Shown: positions 1-33,369 of the stretch, piece after piece
Layout of the letters: the number at the start of each line of letters is the position of its first letter
How positions within the stretch are numbered: the stretch's first letter is position 1
From: Haematococcus lacustris
Lineage: Eukaryota > Chlorophyta > Chlorophyceae > Chlamydomonadales > Haematococcaceae
DNA: 64,000 nucleotides
NCBI GenBank assembly: GCA_030144725.1
Contig: JASKMD010000012.1
Coordinates: forward strand, 4,815,618 to 4,879,617
Reading direction: 5' to 3'
Made by a program: the position numbers and the translations under genes
Notes under the pieces: model-generated
Database searches by the model: none
Told to the model about the DNA's origin: nothing
What the model saw: only the letters and a program-made list of their open reading frames with translations

Positions 1-32
1 TCAATGCTACTGCGTGTGGCGCTCTCACCCAC

Positions 33-1949
33 CATTCTATAAGACATGTCTGCAGCCATGACCATGCCGATGGACACGGCCTCCCCATGCAGCAGGCTGC
101 CATAGCCTGTGCCAGTCTCAATGGCGTGACCAAAGGTGTGGCCCAGGTTCAACGTAGCCCGCAAATCGTTGGTCTCCTTCTCATCAGCCGCCACTACCTC
201 CGCCTTGTTTATACAGGAGCGCTCCACCGCGTAGGCAATGGCCTCGGGGTCACGAGCCAGGAGGCGCGGCATGTTGGCCTCCAGCCACTCAAATAAAGGG
301 GCATCCCTAATCAGCCCATACCTGCACAGCATGCACGCATGAACGTGCAAGCATAACACAAATACATTTACATGCACCACAGCTGTGCAGTGGGTTCACT
401 GGCTGCATGCATGCAAGCTAGAACAGAGTGACATAGTGACAGGTGTTCGCATGTGACGAGTACTGTGGACATCGTATAGCTGTCAGGGCTGCTGCTCATA
501 CCCCTGGGATGTGTCAAGTCAACTAGCGGGCTGCCCAGGCATCGGAGCACGCACTTGACTATCTCGCTCAGGCCTGACGCCAGCTCCCTGTCAGGGAGGG
601 TAGTCAGGGTATCCGTGTCACACAGCACTACTCGCGGCTGGTAAAACGCTCCAATCATGTTCTTGCCCAGCGGATGATTTACACCAGTCTTGCCACCCAC
701 GCTGCTGTCCACCTGCGCACCGACAGCACATGGTGCCGGGTGCATCAGCCACATCAATGTAACCCCCGACACACTGTCAGCCTGCCAAGGGAGCTGGGAG
801 TACAGCAGTGGCTCTGCGGAGGTGGCTGTATGCCAGCTGTGTGTGTACACAATGCATAACACCCACACTCTGTCCCTGCAACCTATCGCTACCAAAGGCT
901 TCATTACGCATACCTAAACCTAGACTTGCAGCTTTGCATGTTGCCTACGCCTTAAGGCTGCCAGCCATAAAACACCTTGGTTTCTACAATCCATGCCGCC
1001 TCACGGCGTCCTCATGCTGCAGGTAACAACTGAGTACGCGAGACTCACCTGTGCCATGACTGTGGTAGGCACCTGCACGAAGCGCACGCCACGCTGGTAG
1101 CAGCTGGCAGCAAAGCCGGTCATGTCGCCCACTACACCGCCGCCCAGGGCCAGAAAGGTTGTGCCCCGGTCCATACGGCAGGCTAGAGCCTTGTCCCACA
1201 CAGCCCCCAGCACCTCCATGTTCTTGTGATCCTCACCATCCGGTAGAATCACAGTATCTACAGACAGCTGGCCATCAGCTGTCAGCGCAGATATTACTCT
1301 GCAGGCATGGACACAGCCACAACAAGCTGGCGCAAGCCTGGAACTTGGTATGCTCTCCACTGACAAGAGTGCTGGGCTCTGACTCAATTGCTTTGACTGA
1401 ACTGTGTCTTGGTAAGATAGTGTGTTATATCAATGGTGGCCAAATGCATGTCCCAAGGCAAGGCAGCGCAGCTCACTTGTCCAAGTACAAGGGTGCAACG
1501 GTCTCGTTGGTCACAACCAGCACCCTCTTGCCGGGAATGTGCTGACGCAGCAAGTCACCCCGGCCTTCCAGCAGGCCGTTGCCGATGTAGATGGGGTAGG
1601 AGCGGTCGCCCAGCTCCACCTGTACTGTCTTGAGTACCTCCGCTTCAGACTCTTGTGGGGCCAACACGGCCGACAGTGTGGCCACAGCGGACAGCTGGCG
1701 GCTTCGCCTAACTCTCTCAATGTGCCGCCTGGTCGCCCCCGCCCACAGGTTCGAATGGCAGAGGAAATCGGTCGAGCTAGTGAAAGCAGTTGAAGAGCTG
1801 GAGTGCAAGCTGGCCGTGTCAAAGGATGCAGCTCCGAGGCTGGCTGAGCGATGTTGTTGGACAGCGTTGCTCGGATTACGGGGTAGCTGCCCTGCGGAGG
1901 CACGGGCCGAGCCGCCCGTGTAGCGAAAGCTCCTACCGACAGGCGGCAT
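33..1949 (-). CDS. 3-dehydroquinate synthase, plastid precursor (5' part of gene; 3' end outside window)
   Basis: Second step of the shikimate pathway: NAD- and metal-dependent cyclisation of DAHP to 3-dehydroquinate, expected in the plastid. Exons on the minus strand are 1949-1477, 1298-1049, 712-555 and 321-33, with GT-AG introns and closed phase; the last donor (GTGGGT) lies at 32-27, so the gene continues off the left edge. Seen in the translation: a Ser/Arg-rich leader of about 90 residues (transit peptide), then the nucleotide-binding stretch [11 protein letters not shown] and [11 protein letters not shown], the substrate loop [13 protein letters not shown], the metal-site region [12 protein letters not shown], and [12 protein letters not shown] plus [10 protein letters not shown], which carry the other metal ligands in this family. 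Start: the ATG at 1949 opens the leader; the frame stays open further upstream, so the start is not certain. It is transcribed divergently from the alanyl-tRNA synthetase gene. Family assignment is secure. Confidence 0.93.
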
Positions 1950-2269
1950 CGTGCCAACGCGCAAGTGTCCACAGCTTGCCCAGCCCACAGCTTTCTCTTT
2001 CACACCCAAAGTATAACCACTTGTAGAGCATTGGCTGTCGATGCCCTGTTTGCGGTCACTAGCTGTACAGTTCAAGGCCGAAAACGTTACATCACCTCGC
2101 GAGTGGTGATGAGGACCTTTGAGGCAAACATCTCGCGCCAGACGACTGCTGCTACACCCATGTGGCAGTCTATCACGCGCCCAGCTGTGTTGATGGCCAG
2201 GAGGCTTGCAACAATCCCATCCGTTCCTGCGGTGCCAAGCTCTCGTGGGTGCCTGTTGCAGCACGTGCT
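1950..2269. promoter_or_regulatory. Divergent intergenic spacer between 3-dehydroquinate synthase and alanyl-tRNA synthetase
   Basis: About 320 bp separate the proposed start codons of two head-to-head genes, so both promoters and 5' leaders must fit here or within the first exons. I see no convincing TATA box or repeated operator. The inference depends on the chosen starts, neither of which is proven. Confidence 0.4.
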
Positions 2270-11248
<8,979 letters not shown>

Positions 11249-11774
11249 CAGCCCAGAGTTGACAGGGGCATGGCAGGGCAAGGCAGGGGCGGGTAGCCAT
11301 GCAGATGAAGGGGTGGTGGCTGGTTTGGGGGGGAGGGGAGTGAAGGAGGGCAGTGGCATGCGGAGCGCATGCTGCCTGTATGACAAGGAGCCCAGCCGTC
11401 CACTGGCTGGTGGCAACTGAGGCTTTGGGCTAGAAGGAAGGAGCACACAGAGGGACTGTCGGGAGTATGGGGCTTGAGGCTTGAGGCTTGAGGCTCGAAG
11501 GTGGTGTGGGCCTGAATGGTGCCTCAACGCCAAGAGCCACTGAACGCCATTACGCCGTTACGCCACTGAACGCCATTTGTCGCTCCGCTACGCCGCACTG
11601 TAAGCTGTCTCCGCTGACGACTCCGCTGAGGTCTCCCCTGCAGGTCCTGTATGACAAGGAGCGTTACACATGCACGATGTAGGCACAATTGATTTTGGCA
11701 AGGTGCGGGTGCAACGAGCAAAGATAGACTTGATGTAACAGACAAGCACCAGATTTACAACTACTATCCGAATA

Positions 11775-11850
11775 TACGAGCTTGTACCGCGCAGGAGCTA
11801 ACCCACCGTGGTCACAACTGATATGTACGTATGCAACCAGTGAAGGCGCC
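11775..11850 (+). repeat. Dispersed repeat A, copy 1
   Basis: It contains CACCGTGGTCACAA, TGATATGTACG and ATGCAACCAGT in order, the same as at about 13240-13305 with a few substitutions. No terminal repeats are visible, so the element class is unknown. Confidence 0.7.
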
Positions 11851-13136
11851 TTGGTGATACTTCCTTGCCCCTATCTCAGGTGTCCCCAACTAACAGGAAA
11901 CCTACCCCTGGTTATTAAAACAAAACGACGCCGCATCCCAGGCACGTGGATTCTATTTGTGTAATGCCGATCCGCGGGTAGAGGACTCTGTCAGCTACGT
12001 GGTGCAATGTGCCTTATTAAACACCGTGCAGCGCGCTGAACGCAATAGTGGCTCAAATAATCGCACTCAGACGCGGCTTTTGCTCATGCAGTTTTTACTC
12101 ATGCAGTTTTTGCTCATGCGGGCCGCCGTGACCGACCTGGCCCAGGAGCTCCTGCAAGCAATTAGGGGCAGTCGCTGCAGTAGAATCGTTTCACATGGCA
12201 TGCCAAATCGATGTAAGAGCACCCCTCCACACACGAACGGAAACACACGAGGCTGGAGCGATGCATGGCCCTTTAGTGAGTAGTATCTACTACCTGGCCA
12301 CTCTGTTAGGCCTCACAAGGTGTGTAGGCCATTGTGTCCAATGCCTAACGCCCGCCCTGCGTTTGCGTGGCGAGCTCATGTCCAGCTCCGCTGTGGGCCC
12401 CTGCTGCTCATCAGCTGCATCAACACATTGAGGGGTGGGCAGCCCAGGGGAGGCACCAGCACCAACTGCCAGCTGCTGCCAAGGTGGGAGGGCAGTGAGG
12501 AGGCTGGGAGGGGGTGGGAGGGGGGTGGGAGGGAGGTGGGAGGGAGGGGCTGGGGCTGGGAAGGGGTGTGAGGGGTGTGAGGGGGCACAGTCCGAGCGGT
12601 CGGAGTATGCTGGTCATTTCTACAACGCAAGGTCGGGTCACGCCAAAGTCATTTCCAGCAGGCGTGATTGATGTGTTTTCAGCAGCTACGTCGTTGAGTT
12701 GTGAACAAAGTAATGCCTCGAAACTCTAGAAAGTTACAGTGGTCAGCTCACAACATGCCGGTTTGTGCAAGGAGGTCCTCCTTTTTGTGTGGCTGGCTCG
12801 AGAGCGGGCGGGCTGAAATGTGATTGTACTTTCCCTTAGATGCCAGGTGCGGTTTACTCATTAGTAGCGCTACTCATCTATAGAGCGATTGATAATAAGC
12901 AGCTCAGATGTGTACGCGAGCCTGCACGACCTCACTCGCAAGAATTAACGTGTCGTTTGCTTGGAAACGCGCATTGATGCGCAAGTGCTAGTGCGATAAG
13001 CGCTACCGAAAACGGTGTACTTTGTAGTGAGTACCTGCATGAAGATTACCAACCCCATGCTGGGAACACCTGACTATATTCCTTCATCAGCGCCATGCAC
13101 AGCAAGCCTGGTGACAGCAGCAGCCTGTGAGAATCA

Positions 13137-13305
13137 AGCAGGGGCTTTAAACGCATCAGCTCCATTACCACCACCATGGGTGCCTTCCCACTGCTGCCTC
13201 TGCTGCGACTGCTGTTTCATTATCAGGGGGCCTTTATGTCTTGCTCAGGAGCTCGCACACCGTGGTCACAATTGATATGTACGAATGCAACCAGTAAGGA
13301 ACTCC
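13137..13305 (+). repeat. Dispersed repeats B (13137-13205) and A (13240-13305)
   Basis: The first part (AAGCAGGGGC, then CATCAGCTCCATTACCACC and ATGGGTGCCTTCCCACTG) matches 35091-35160 closely over about 65 bp. The second part is copy 2 of the repeat at 11775. Their juxtaposition suggests one longer dispersed element with fragments elsewhere. Confidence 0.7.
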
Positions 13306-13457
13306 AATCCGCCGAGCAATCCATCACTCTTCCTATGGGCTGTCATCAAACCCAGAAACACTGCTCCATAGAAGCACATCCTGCCAGAATGCCCCGTCCA
13401 GCAGTTCACTCTACTACACTGCACTCCACACCCATCTCCAGCATGTTCATCAACCCT

Positions 13458-13524
13458 CCACATCGTGGCTGCTCTGGCTGCACGGCTTTGATTTGCCGCT
13501 GCTACCATCATATCACGTATGTGG
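13458..13524 (-). promoter_or_regulatory. SECIS-like element in the thioredoxin reductase 3' UTR
   Basis: Read on the minus strand, a 67-nt hairpin has every part of a eukaryotic form 1 SECIS. Helix I is CCACAT-A-CGTG pairing with CACG-ATGTGG at 13524-13514 and 13467-13458. The core is ATGA at 13511-13508 opposite GA at 13474-13473. Helix II of about 11 bp is TGGTAGCAGCGGC with GCCGTGCAGCCA, with one mismatch and one bulge. The eight-base apical loop AAATCAAA at 13494-13487 offers the conserved AA. It lies about 300 nt after the in-frame UGA, a normal distance for recruiting SBP2 and the selenocysteine elongation factor. Fold and position are seen by eye; function is inferred. Confidence 0.85.
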
Positions 13525-13804
13525 TGCAGGTGGCACCACCATGGCACACAAACTGCCGCTGCCGCTACTGTTGCTGCTTTCGCTGCTGCTGCTGCTTTTG
13601 CCGCTGCTGCTTGTGTTGTCATGGTGAGATCCTGCCAGGGTTTCCTAAACAGCTGGCCTAGCTAAGTCCCTGCTGCCCTGGAGGCAGATGCACCACAATC
13701 AGGCAGCGCTGTGCCGCGCCCCCCCTCGCCACCAGCGCTGTGCTTGCACACAGCACACAGCAGTGGGGACTGGCGCGGCCTGCCTCCAGGCTGCAGCAGG
13801 GGTC

Positions 13805-19767
<5,963 letters not shown>

Positions 19768-20146
19768 CTAGCAGCCACTCCTTCGCAAACAGAATTGCGT
19801 CGGACGAAATGGTACTCGGGTCATACTTCTTGTCGAGAGTGTATGTCGTATTTGCATACATTATTGGGTTAGCTACACCACAACATTATTGTGAAGTTCG
19901 AGGGTGAAGGAGTCGTACATGGTGATAAATACCCACAAAAGGTATGACGAGTTTACGCCCAGGTTGTCCATCATGTACACAGTCACTGAAGCTCGGGACA
20001 GCCATTCTGTGTAGCCAAGCGAGCCCCTTACATACAGATGATGTAATTGGATCATCGATCCGCAAACTGACGAGAAATAAACCTAGTGTAAAAGACACAC
20101 ACCCTTTTCAAGACAGTTGGGAGGGTCTAACCTTGAGAGTGTATGT
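19768..20146. other. 5' flank of the thioredoxin reductase gene
   Basis: About 380 bp of lower GC content between the thioredoxin reductase start and the end of the neighbouring mobile-element relic. It must hold the promoter, but I recognise no specific motif and no supported ORF. Confidence 0.4.
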
Positions 20147-20240
20147 AACCAGAACCGCACCCAGCAGCCCCCTGGTCTCTCACTTGGGCCTCCATTTGAG
20201 TCGGACCACTAGGGACCACTAGGAATCAATAGCGGGACCA
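20147..20240 (-). repeat. Terminal block of the Fanzor-like element, copy 1
   Basis: On the minus strand, CTAGTGGTCC is followed by GTCCGACTCAAATGGAGGC and ends near AGGGGGCTGC. The same block closes the relic at about 51500-51580 and occurs alone at 23578-23640, so it is probably the right end of the element. Confidence 0.55.
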
Positions 20241-20311
20241 CTGAAATGGTGTTAAGGAGCTGTGTGGAGTACACCCAATGCACATGGACATGGTGCATGA
20301 GTGCCTACCAC

Positions 20312-20392
20312 CTACACTATTGCCTGACCCCTGAGGGCTATAGTCTAGAATTGGCATGACCTGCATGCACAAAGCGTAAGCTGATGACAGCT
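20312..20392 (-). ncRNA. Candidate guide-RNA scaffold hairpins 3' of the Fanzor-like ORF, copy 1
   Basis: On the minus strand the first hairpin is AGCTG-TCAT-CAGCT (20392-20379), 14 bases after the TAG. The second block (20348-20312) runs from a diverged left arm CTAGAC through AGCCCTCAGGGGTC to the right arm GTGTAG. The left arm no longer pairs fully. Comparison with five other copies supports a conserved element; its guide role is inference. Confidence 0.4.
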
Positions 20393-21690
20393 CAAATGGG
20401 GCACTCTACTGTGCCACAAACAGGCTGCTACTACTGCTGCTGCTGGTGCTGCTGCTGCTGCTGCTGCTGGGCCTACCCTGGCCTGGGCAGTGTTGCACCC
20501 ACTTGTAGCCCAGGCCAGGGTACTCCTTGCCCTTGGCGGGCAGAGCTGCCTGCTCTGGCCACCAGCACAGCTCCAGTGGACGCCACCTGCTCTCCCCAAT
20601 GCACTGCATGTTCAGCGCTGCATTGCAGTCCCTGTCTACCCACCTGCCTGGCTGTGGGGCTGGCTTAGCTTTGGCAGCCTTGGCGGGCTGGGTGGGCTCA
20701 GCTGCCTGCTCAGCCCTGGTGCGTTTGCTACGCTTGGCTGGCGGGGGAGTGCTGGGCCCCAGCTCTGATGCTGCTGGCTGTGTGGCTGCCTGGCTGCTGC
20801 ATGGGGGCTGTGGGGGCTTGTGGGGGGCCACTACCAGGCACCACATCAGGCCCCGCACTGGCTGGTCACGCCACTGGCTCCAGGCTGGGCGCAGTAGGCG
20901 GAGGTCCACCTGCCCTGCTGGGGGCTTCCAGTCTGCAGGCCTGGTGGGCTGCTCATGGTCCAGCTCCTCCTCACAGGGCTGCTGGCCATTCACTGCTGAG
21001 CTGAACCGGCTGGTGCGGTGCTCATCCACAAGCAACACCCTGCCCCGCCGCTGGTCTGTGCCCCTGGGCCTGCACACCATCTTGCAGCAAGCCAGCAGCA
21101 CCGCATCAGCACCCCACCCTCCCCCAGTGCCAATGCCAGCTGCTCCGAAGAAGACCACCAGCTGCTTGGCACTCCCATGGCGCTCCATGGACATCTCAGC
21201 CATGTCCCCTTCCAACTGCAGCCATGCACACAAGACACGCAGGGTGGCTGACATACGTGTACCATGCCACAGTCAACCACTCTTTCACTTCATGCCATGC
21301 CACTTGAGCAGCTGTTGCTACTGGCAGCTGGGGTGGGGCAGGAGGAGGGCAAATGGGGCGTGTGTAGTGCACACACACGCTGACACCGTCTGTCTCCACC
21401 GTCCTTGTTAGCCCCTGTTCAAGCGTGCCTGTGCTGAACCACCTGTCCCAGTAATGGCTCAGTGCTAGCTCTGAGGTGAATGCTGCTCGGGTGGTACCCA
21501 GTGGTGGTGGTGTAATGGACGCAGACGCTGACACCGTCAGTGTCCACCAACCTCTCGAAAGCAAACTCTTTGTTGCGAAGCTTGTTGGTGTTGAACCACC
21601 TGGCCCAGTTGTGGCTCAATGCTGGCTCTGAGGTGAATGCTGCCCGTCAGCCCCTTTTTGGTATATCCGGATATCCTTGGTCAGACAAAA

Positions 21691-21812
21691 AAACTCACTC
21701 AACAAGGAACAACATGTTTGCCTGTGGGTAATCTCGCTCAGCTACTCCAATCAAGTTGAAGCATCCTCGGTCGCACCCTTGATGACTACAAACCCCACAT
21801 CGGTGGCACTCT
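21691..21812 (+). repeat. Dispersed repeat C, copy 1
   Basis: It starts with AACAAGGAACAACATGTT, continues with TGTGGGTAATCTC and CATCCTCGGTCGCACCCTTG, and ends with CAAACCCCA and GGTGGCAC. The same order recurs at 58865-58980. It interrupts the Fanzor-like mosaic. A short fragment of its end is near 39770. Confidence 0.75.
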
Positions 21813-22943
21813 TTCCTGGGGCTGATCCCCCTTGACTACTGGGCACCTCATCAGATATCCTTGGTCAGACCCAGCTGCTTGTACACCCCAGCTGCTTGTC
21901 CACACCGTGTCCCAGGTGGCCAGGGTGACGCTGATGTGCATCAGGTTCGCCACCAGGGAGGTGCCAGCTGAGCTTGCTGCTGCCAGGTGCTGGAGGTGGG
22001 GCTTGAAAGGTGCTAGCCACCGCTCGGTGTCACGGCGGGCGTTCTTAAGGCCACTGGCATGCTTCACCTGGCCCTTGGTCAGCTTCCACCGGGCCAGCTG
22101 GCCAGCTACCAGCTGGCTTCCCACACCACAGAGGCTGCGCTGACTGCCTGGGTGACGCCGGGGTCGATGCCCACCCCAATCTGTATGGCTGGGTCAAACA
22201 CAAACTCACGCGTCTCAGGTATGCCCTTGCCTATTCGGGGGATTCCTACTGCATGGGCTGCTACAGCTGCTGCACTAGGGCGGCTGTTGCTGCTGGCAGC
22301 TGGGGGTGGGGCAGGAGGAGGGGGGAGGGGGCGCGTGTAGTGCACACACACGCTGACGCCGTCTGTCTCCACAGTCCTCTCAATCTGAAACCCCTTGTTG
22401 CGAAGCTTGCCCGTGTTGAACGACCTAGCCCAGTGGTGGCTCAGTGCTGAGGTGAATGCTGCCTTTTTCCCTTGGTCAGACCCAGCTGCTTGCACACCCC
22501 GTGCAGCACCCTGCTGTCCACCTTGGTGAAGTGTAGCCCAACCCTGGCCATGGGGGTGAGGGTGAGGGGGGGTGGGCAGGTGAGGGTCCGGGGACCACCC
22601 CTACGCCTCCTGCCGCGCTGTGGCTGCCCTAACACAGGTGGGGTGGGGGGATGCTGCTACCGCTCCAGACACCTGCACACATGCAGTGCATGGCGCATGT
22701 GGCAAGGCAGGGGCAGGGTATCCTGCAGGGAACCTTGCTTCCTAAGGCCCAGCAAACGGCGATGCATCGCTGCCTCCCCCTTGAATTGAGCCACATGCTC
22801 CTTGTCCAGGTTGGATGCCTCGCTCTTCGAGTTGTTGGCGTTGATGCCATACCCACACGTCATCCTCCTCCCCGCTCCAGCCTAGCCGGGCCATGGCTGC
22901 CTTGGCATACAGCTTGACAAAGCGCTTTGCACTCTGCGCTCTG

Positions 22944-23576
22944 CGGTCGGGTCGGGTCGGGTCGGGTCGGGTCGGGTCGGGTCGGGTCGGGGCGGGTCGG
23001 GGCGGGTCGGGGCGGGTCGGGGCGGGTCGGGGCGGGTCGGGGCGGGGCGGGGCGGGGCGGGGCGGGGCGGGGCGGGGCGGGGCGGGGCGGGGCGGGGCGG
23101 GGCGGGGCGGGGCGGGGCGGGGCGGGGCGGGGCGGGGCGGGGCGGGGCGGGGCGGGGCGGGGCGGGGCGGGGCGGGGCGGGGCGGGGCGGGGCGGGGCGG
23201 GGCGGGGCGGGGCGGGGCGGGGCGGGGCGGGGCGGGGCGGGGCGGGGCGGGGCGGGGCGGGGCGGGGCGGGGCGGGGCGGGGCGGGGCGGGGCGGGGCGG
23301 GGCGGGGCGGGGCGGGGCGGGGCGGGGCGGGGCGGGGCGGGGCGGGGCGGGGCGGGGCGGGGCGGGGCGGGGCGGGGCGGGGCGGGGCGGGGCGGGGCGG
23401 GGCGGGGCGGGGCGGGGCGGGGCGGGGCGGGGCGGGGCGGGGCGGGGCGGGGCGGGGCGGGGCGGGGCGGGGCGGGGCGGGGCGGGGCGGGGCGGGGCGG
23501 GGCGGGGCGGGGCGGGGCGGGGCGGGGCGGGGCGGGGCGGGGCGGGGCGGGGCGGGGCGGGGCGGGGCGGGGCGGG
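22944..23576. repeat. GGTCG to GGGCG pentamer array (about 126 units)
   Basis: It begins with GGTCG units, alternates GGTCG and GGGCG until about 23042, then is pure GGGGC-type pentamer to 23576. All three frames on the plus strand stay open, giving false Gly/Arg/Ala ORFs. The left edge abuts the Fanzor-like relic and the right edge abuts a solitary terminal block of the same family. The G-rich strand is plus and could form quadruplexes. Confidence 0.97.
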
Positions 23577-23645
23577 CCCTAGTGGTCCCTGGTGGTCCGG
23601 CTCAAATGGAGGCCCTAGTAAGGGACAAGGGGGCTGCTCTTACAA
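23577..23645 (+). repeat. Solitary terminal block of the Fanzor-like element
   Basis: CCCTAGTGGTCC, then GGTCCGGCTCAAATGGAGGC and AAGGGGGCTGC, in plus orientation directly after the pentamer array. No ORF of that orientation is left beside it, so it is either a solo end or the remains of a copy replaced by the array. Confidence 0.55.
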
Positions 23646-23995
23646 TTGAATTGGTGGTATTGGTGTCTGAGTGATGGGTTGGAATTGGTGGTATGCTGTC
23701 TGAATGAGCAACGAATGAGCTTAATGAGCAACAGTGTGCCACAGTAGTAGTAGCTCCAGTGGCTCATGTATGCCTAATCCAATAATGACCTTGCCAACCA
23801 CTTGCCAAGCACCTTGGCTTAGTGTTTGAAGTGCACGGGCATGCGCAACACAGGTACCGCACTGGGACGCATCTGCCACCATCTGATCGCCAGTCAACAT
23901 GGTCAGGAGAGAGTCACTCATATGCAATTGTTTGGCACACTACGGCCATACCGCTACAGCAGTTGAGACCTGCGCTGTGTAGTCAAACAGGTCAA
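23646..23995. other. Non-coding spacer
   Basis: About 350 bp with no supported gene. It carries a short TTGGTGGTATTGG direct repeat near 23650-23695 and ends in the CAA target duplication (23993-23995) of the next element. Confidence 0.4.
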
Positions 23996-24182
23996 GGCCC
24001 TATTCGCGGTCGCAACAAAAAAAAATTCGTATTTATTGCCCTAACCGCTGCACTTTTTGGCCGCCAGCCTCACTGACTGGCGCATTCGGGCTTGTGAGCG
24101 CGCATCGCTATTGCAGAGCAACTCCTTTGCCCTTCGCGGTGCTATATAGCGAGAAAGGACGCCATTTTCCGAGGTCTGTTGG

Positions 24183-24264
24183 GCAGTTGGTGAGCAATAG
24201 TTCGTATTCATTAGCGCCCTTTCGCAAGGGCCTTCATGAATACGAACTATTGCCCATCAACTGC
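24183..24264. repeat. 82 bp hairpin inside the TIR element
   Basis: The 29-base arms (GCAGTTGGTGAGCAATAG and the following 11 bases; right arm 24236-24264) pair with two mismatches. The loop contains a second perfect stem, GCCCTT-TCGC-AAGGGC. It is transposon-derived on context; a small-RNA precursor or recombination site is possible. Confidence 0.8.
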
Positions 24265-24410
24265 TTGCAGTTCGAGTAGTTAGGCGAAGTATCCGCCGCG
24301 TCAGCCGTCGTCGTCAGCCACTTCGCTCACCCACTTGCATTAGAGCCGTAAGTCTTGGCAGCGTTTGTATGGCGGGACCGCCAGAGCAAGCGCAAGAACC
24401 CATTGCCCAC

Positions 24411-24680
24411 ATCCGCATAGTGGCAATCGCAATATGCTGCTACAACACAATGGCAATCGCACGATGGCAATGGCACAGTGGCAATGGCATAGTGGCAACC
24501 GCGTAGTATTACTCGTGCTCATGCCATCGCACAGAGGCAATTGCTGCTATCGCACAGTGGCAATGGCATAGTGGAAACCGCACAGTGCAAGGCAATGTGC
24601 AGGCAATGGCCAATCGCTACCATCGCGAGGTGTCAATCGCACAATAGCAAACGCACAGTAGCAGTCGCCCAGTAGCAAAA
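24411..24680. repeat. Degenerate 12-14 bp tandem array
   Basis: Imperfect units of the type GGCAATNGCANAGT recur about 15 times with spacing variation, all inside the TIR element. A separate 10-mer CAACTTACCG occurs four times just outside, at about 24803-24840. Confidence 0.75.
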
Positions 24681-25024
24681 GCATATGCTGCTGCAAGCAC
24701 CGGCCACCACCACCAGCGTGAAGTTCGTTGCCCATCGGACAACCGCTGGATACTCAATAAATTCAAACTATTAATAAAACCGCGACCGCGAATAGGGCCC
24801 AAACTTACCGCAACTTACCGCAACTTACCGCAACTTACCGTATCCAGCACCGCCGGTCATACCAGGCTCGTAGCTGTGCGGAGCATCATTTACACGGTAT
24901 AGCGTTGTTTTGATATTCCCAGGCAGTTACATACAGTCAGTTAATATTGGCCCTGAATGACCCAGCGATAACGGCAGTGACCTGAGGAGTTGTTAGTGCC
25001 GACTTGCCCAGAAGCTGCAGCCAC

Positions 25025-33198
<8,174 letters not shown>

Positions 33199-33257
33199 CC
33201 CACGCAAGCCTGATTAGACCTGATAGGCTAGGTCATGCATGTGTCAAACTAAACATG

Positions 33258-33262
33258 TGTAA
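33258..33262 (+). terminator. TGTAA polyadenylation motif of the CEP162-like gene
   Basis: First TGTAA after the stop, 60 bases downstream, and about 110 bases before the next gene starts. TGTAA is the dominant chlorophyte polyadenylation signal. Confidence 0.5.
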
Positions 33263-33369
33263 GCCAACTCAAGCAGATGCGCACGGCATCTGGCTTGGGG
33301 CCTTGATTATTTTGACTCTTGATGTTCCTTGAGCCTTAGTGGTACACTACACCAGTGACTGCTGCGGAC

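Larger units (their letters stand above)
11249..13457. other. Gene-free region between convergent alanyl-tRNA synthetase and thioredoxin reductase genes
   Basis: No coding exon could be supported. The first TGTAA after the alanyl-tRNA synthetase stop is at 11599-11603, with a second at 11734; TGTAA is the usual chlorophyte polyadenylation motif. It also holds a repeated segment at about 11775-11850 that recurs at about 13240-13305, and a GGGAGGNGGTGG-rich low-complexity block at 12490-12570. Confidence 0.5.
20147..22930 (-). pseudogene. TnpB/Fanzor-like RuvC nuclease element, degraded mosaic copy
   Basis: Fragments in N-to-C order on the minus strand: a segment with ARVGLHFTKVDSRVLHG (about 22560), the strand ETDGVSVCVHYTRP (about 22350), RuvC-I GVGIDPGVTQ with Asp near 22165, a linker RWKLTKGQVKH and TSLVANL (22124-21880), then a long open C-terminal part (21254-20406) with FGAAGIGTGGGWGADA, LVDEHRTSR (the relocated RuvC-II glutamate typical of Fanzors), VRGLMWC and RuvC-III VDRDCNAALNMQ. 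Frameshifts and stops separate the pieces. The TDGVSVCVHYT strand occurs three times (about 22350, 21530, 21380), so at least two copies are nested. The C-terminal tail has gained Ser codons (AGC repeat at about 20440-20475). Fanzors are eukaryotic TnpB relatives that cut DNA under RNA guidance; family assignment rests on motif order, as no search was possible. Confidence 0.62.
23996..24799. mobile_element. Non-autonomous DNA transposon or MITE (804 bp) with 18 bp terminal inverted repeats
   Basis: GGCCCTATTCGCGGTCGC at 23996-24013 is the exact reverse complement of 24782-24799, and a looser AT-rich similarity continues inward on both sides. CAA at 23993-23995 and CAA at 24800-24802 form a 3 bp target-site duplication. 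No transposase ORF lies inside. The interior holds a strong hairpin (24183-24264) and a degenerate tandem array (24411-24680). The superfamily is uncertain: 3 bp duplications occur in PIF/Harbinger and CACTA, but the ends match neither consensus clearly. It sits about 225 bp upstream of the CEP162-like gene and may affect its promoter. Confidence 0.65.

Noticed and set aside
20406..21254. Reading the open minus-strand 283-codon frame as an intact host gene
   Set aside because: Its pieces recur in eight other damaged copies, it lacks RuvC-I in frame, and it ends in the family 3' block; best seen as the C-terminal half of a mobile element.
22893..23649. Long Gly/Arg/Ala ORFs on both sides of the window (also 61844-63141)
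   Set aside because: They are pure translations of pentamer arrays, open in several frames on both strands; no promoter, splice or domain support.
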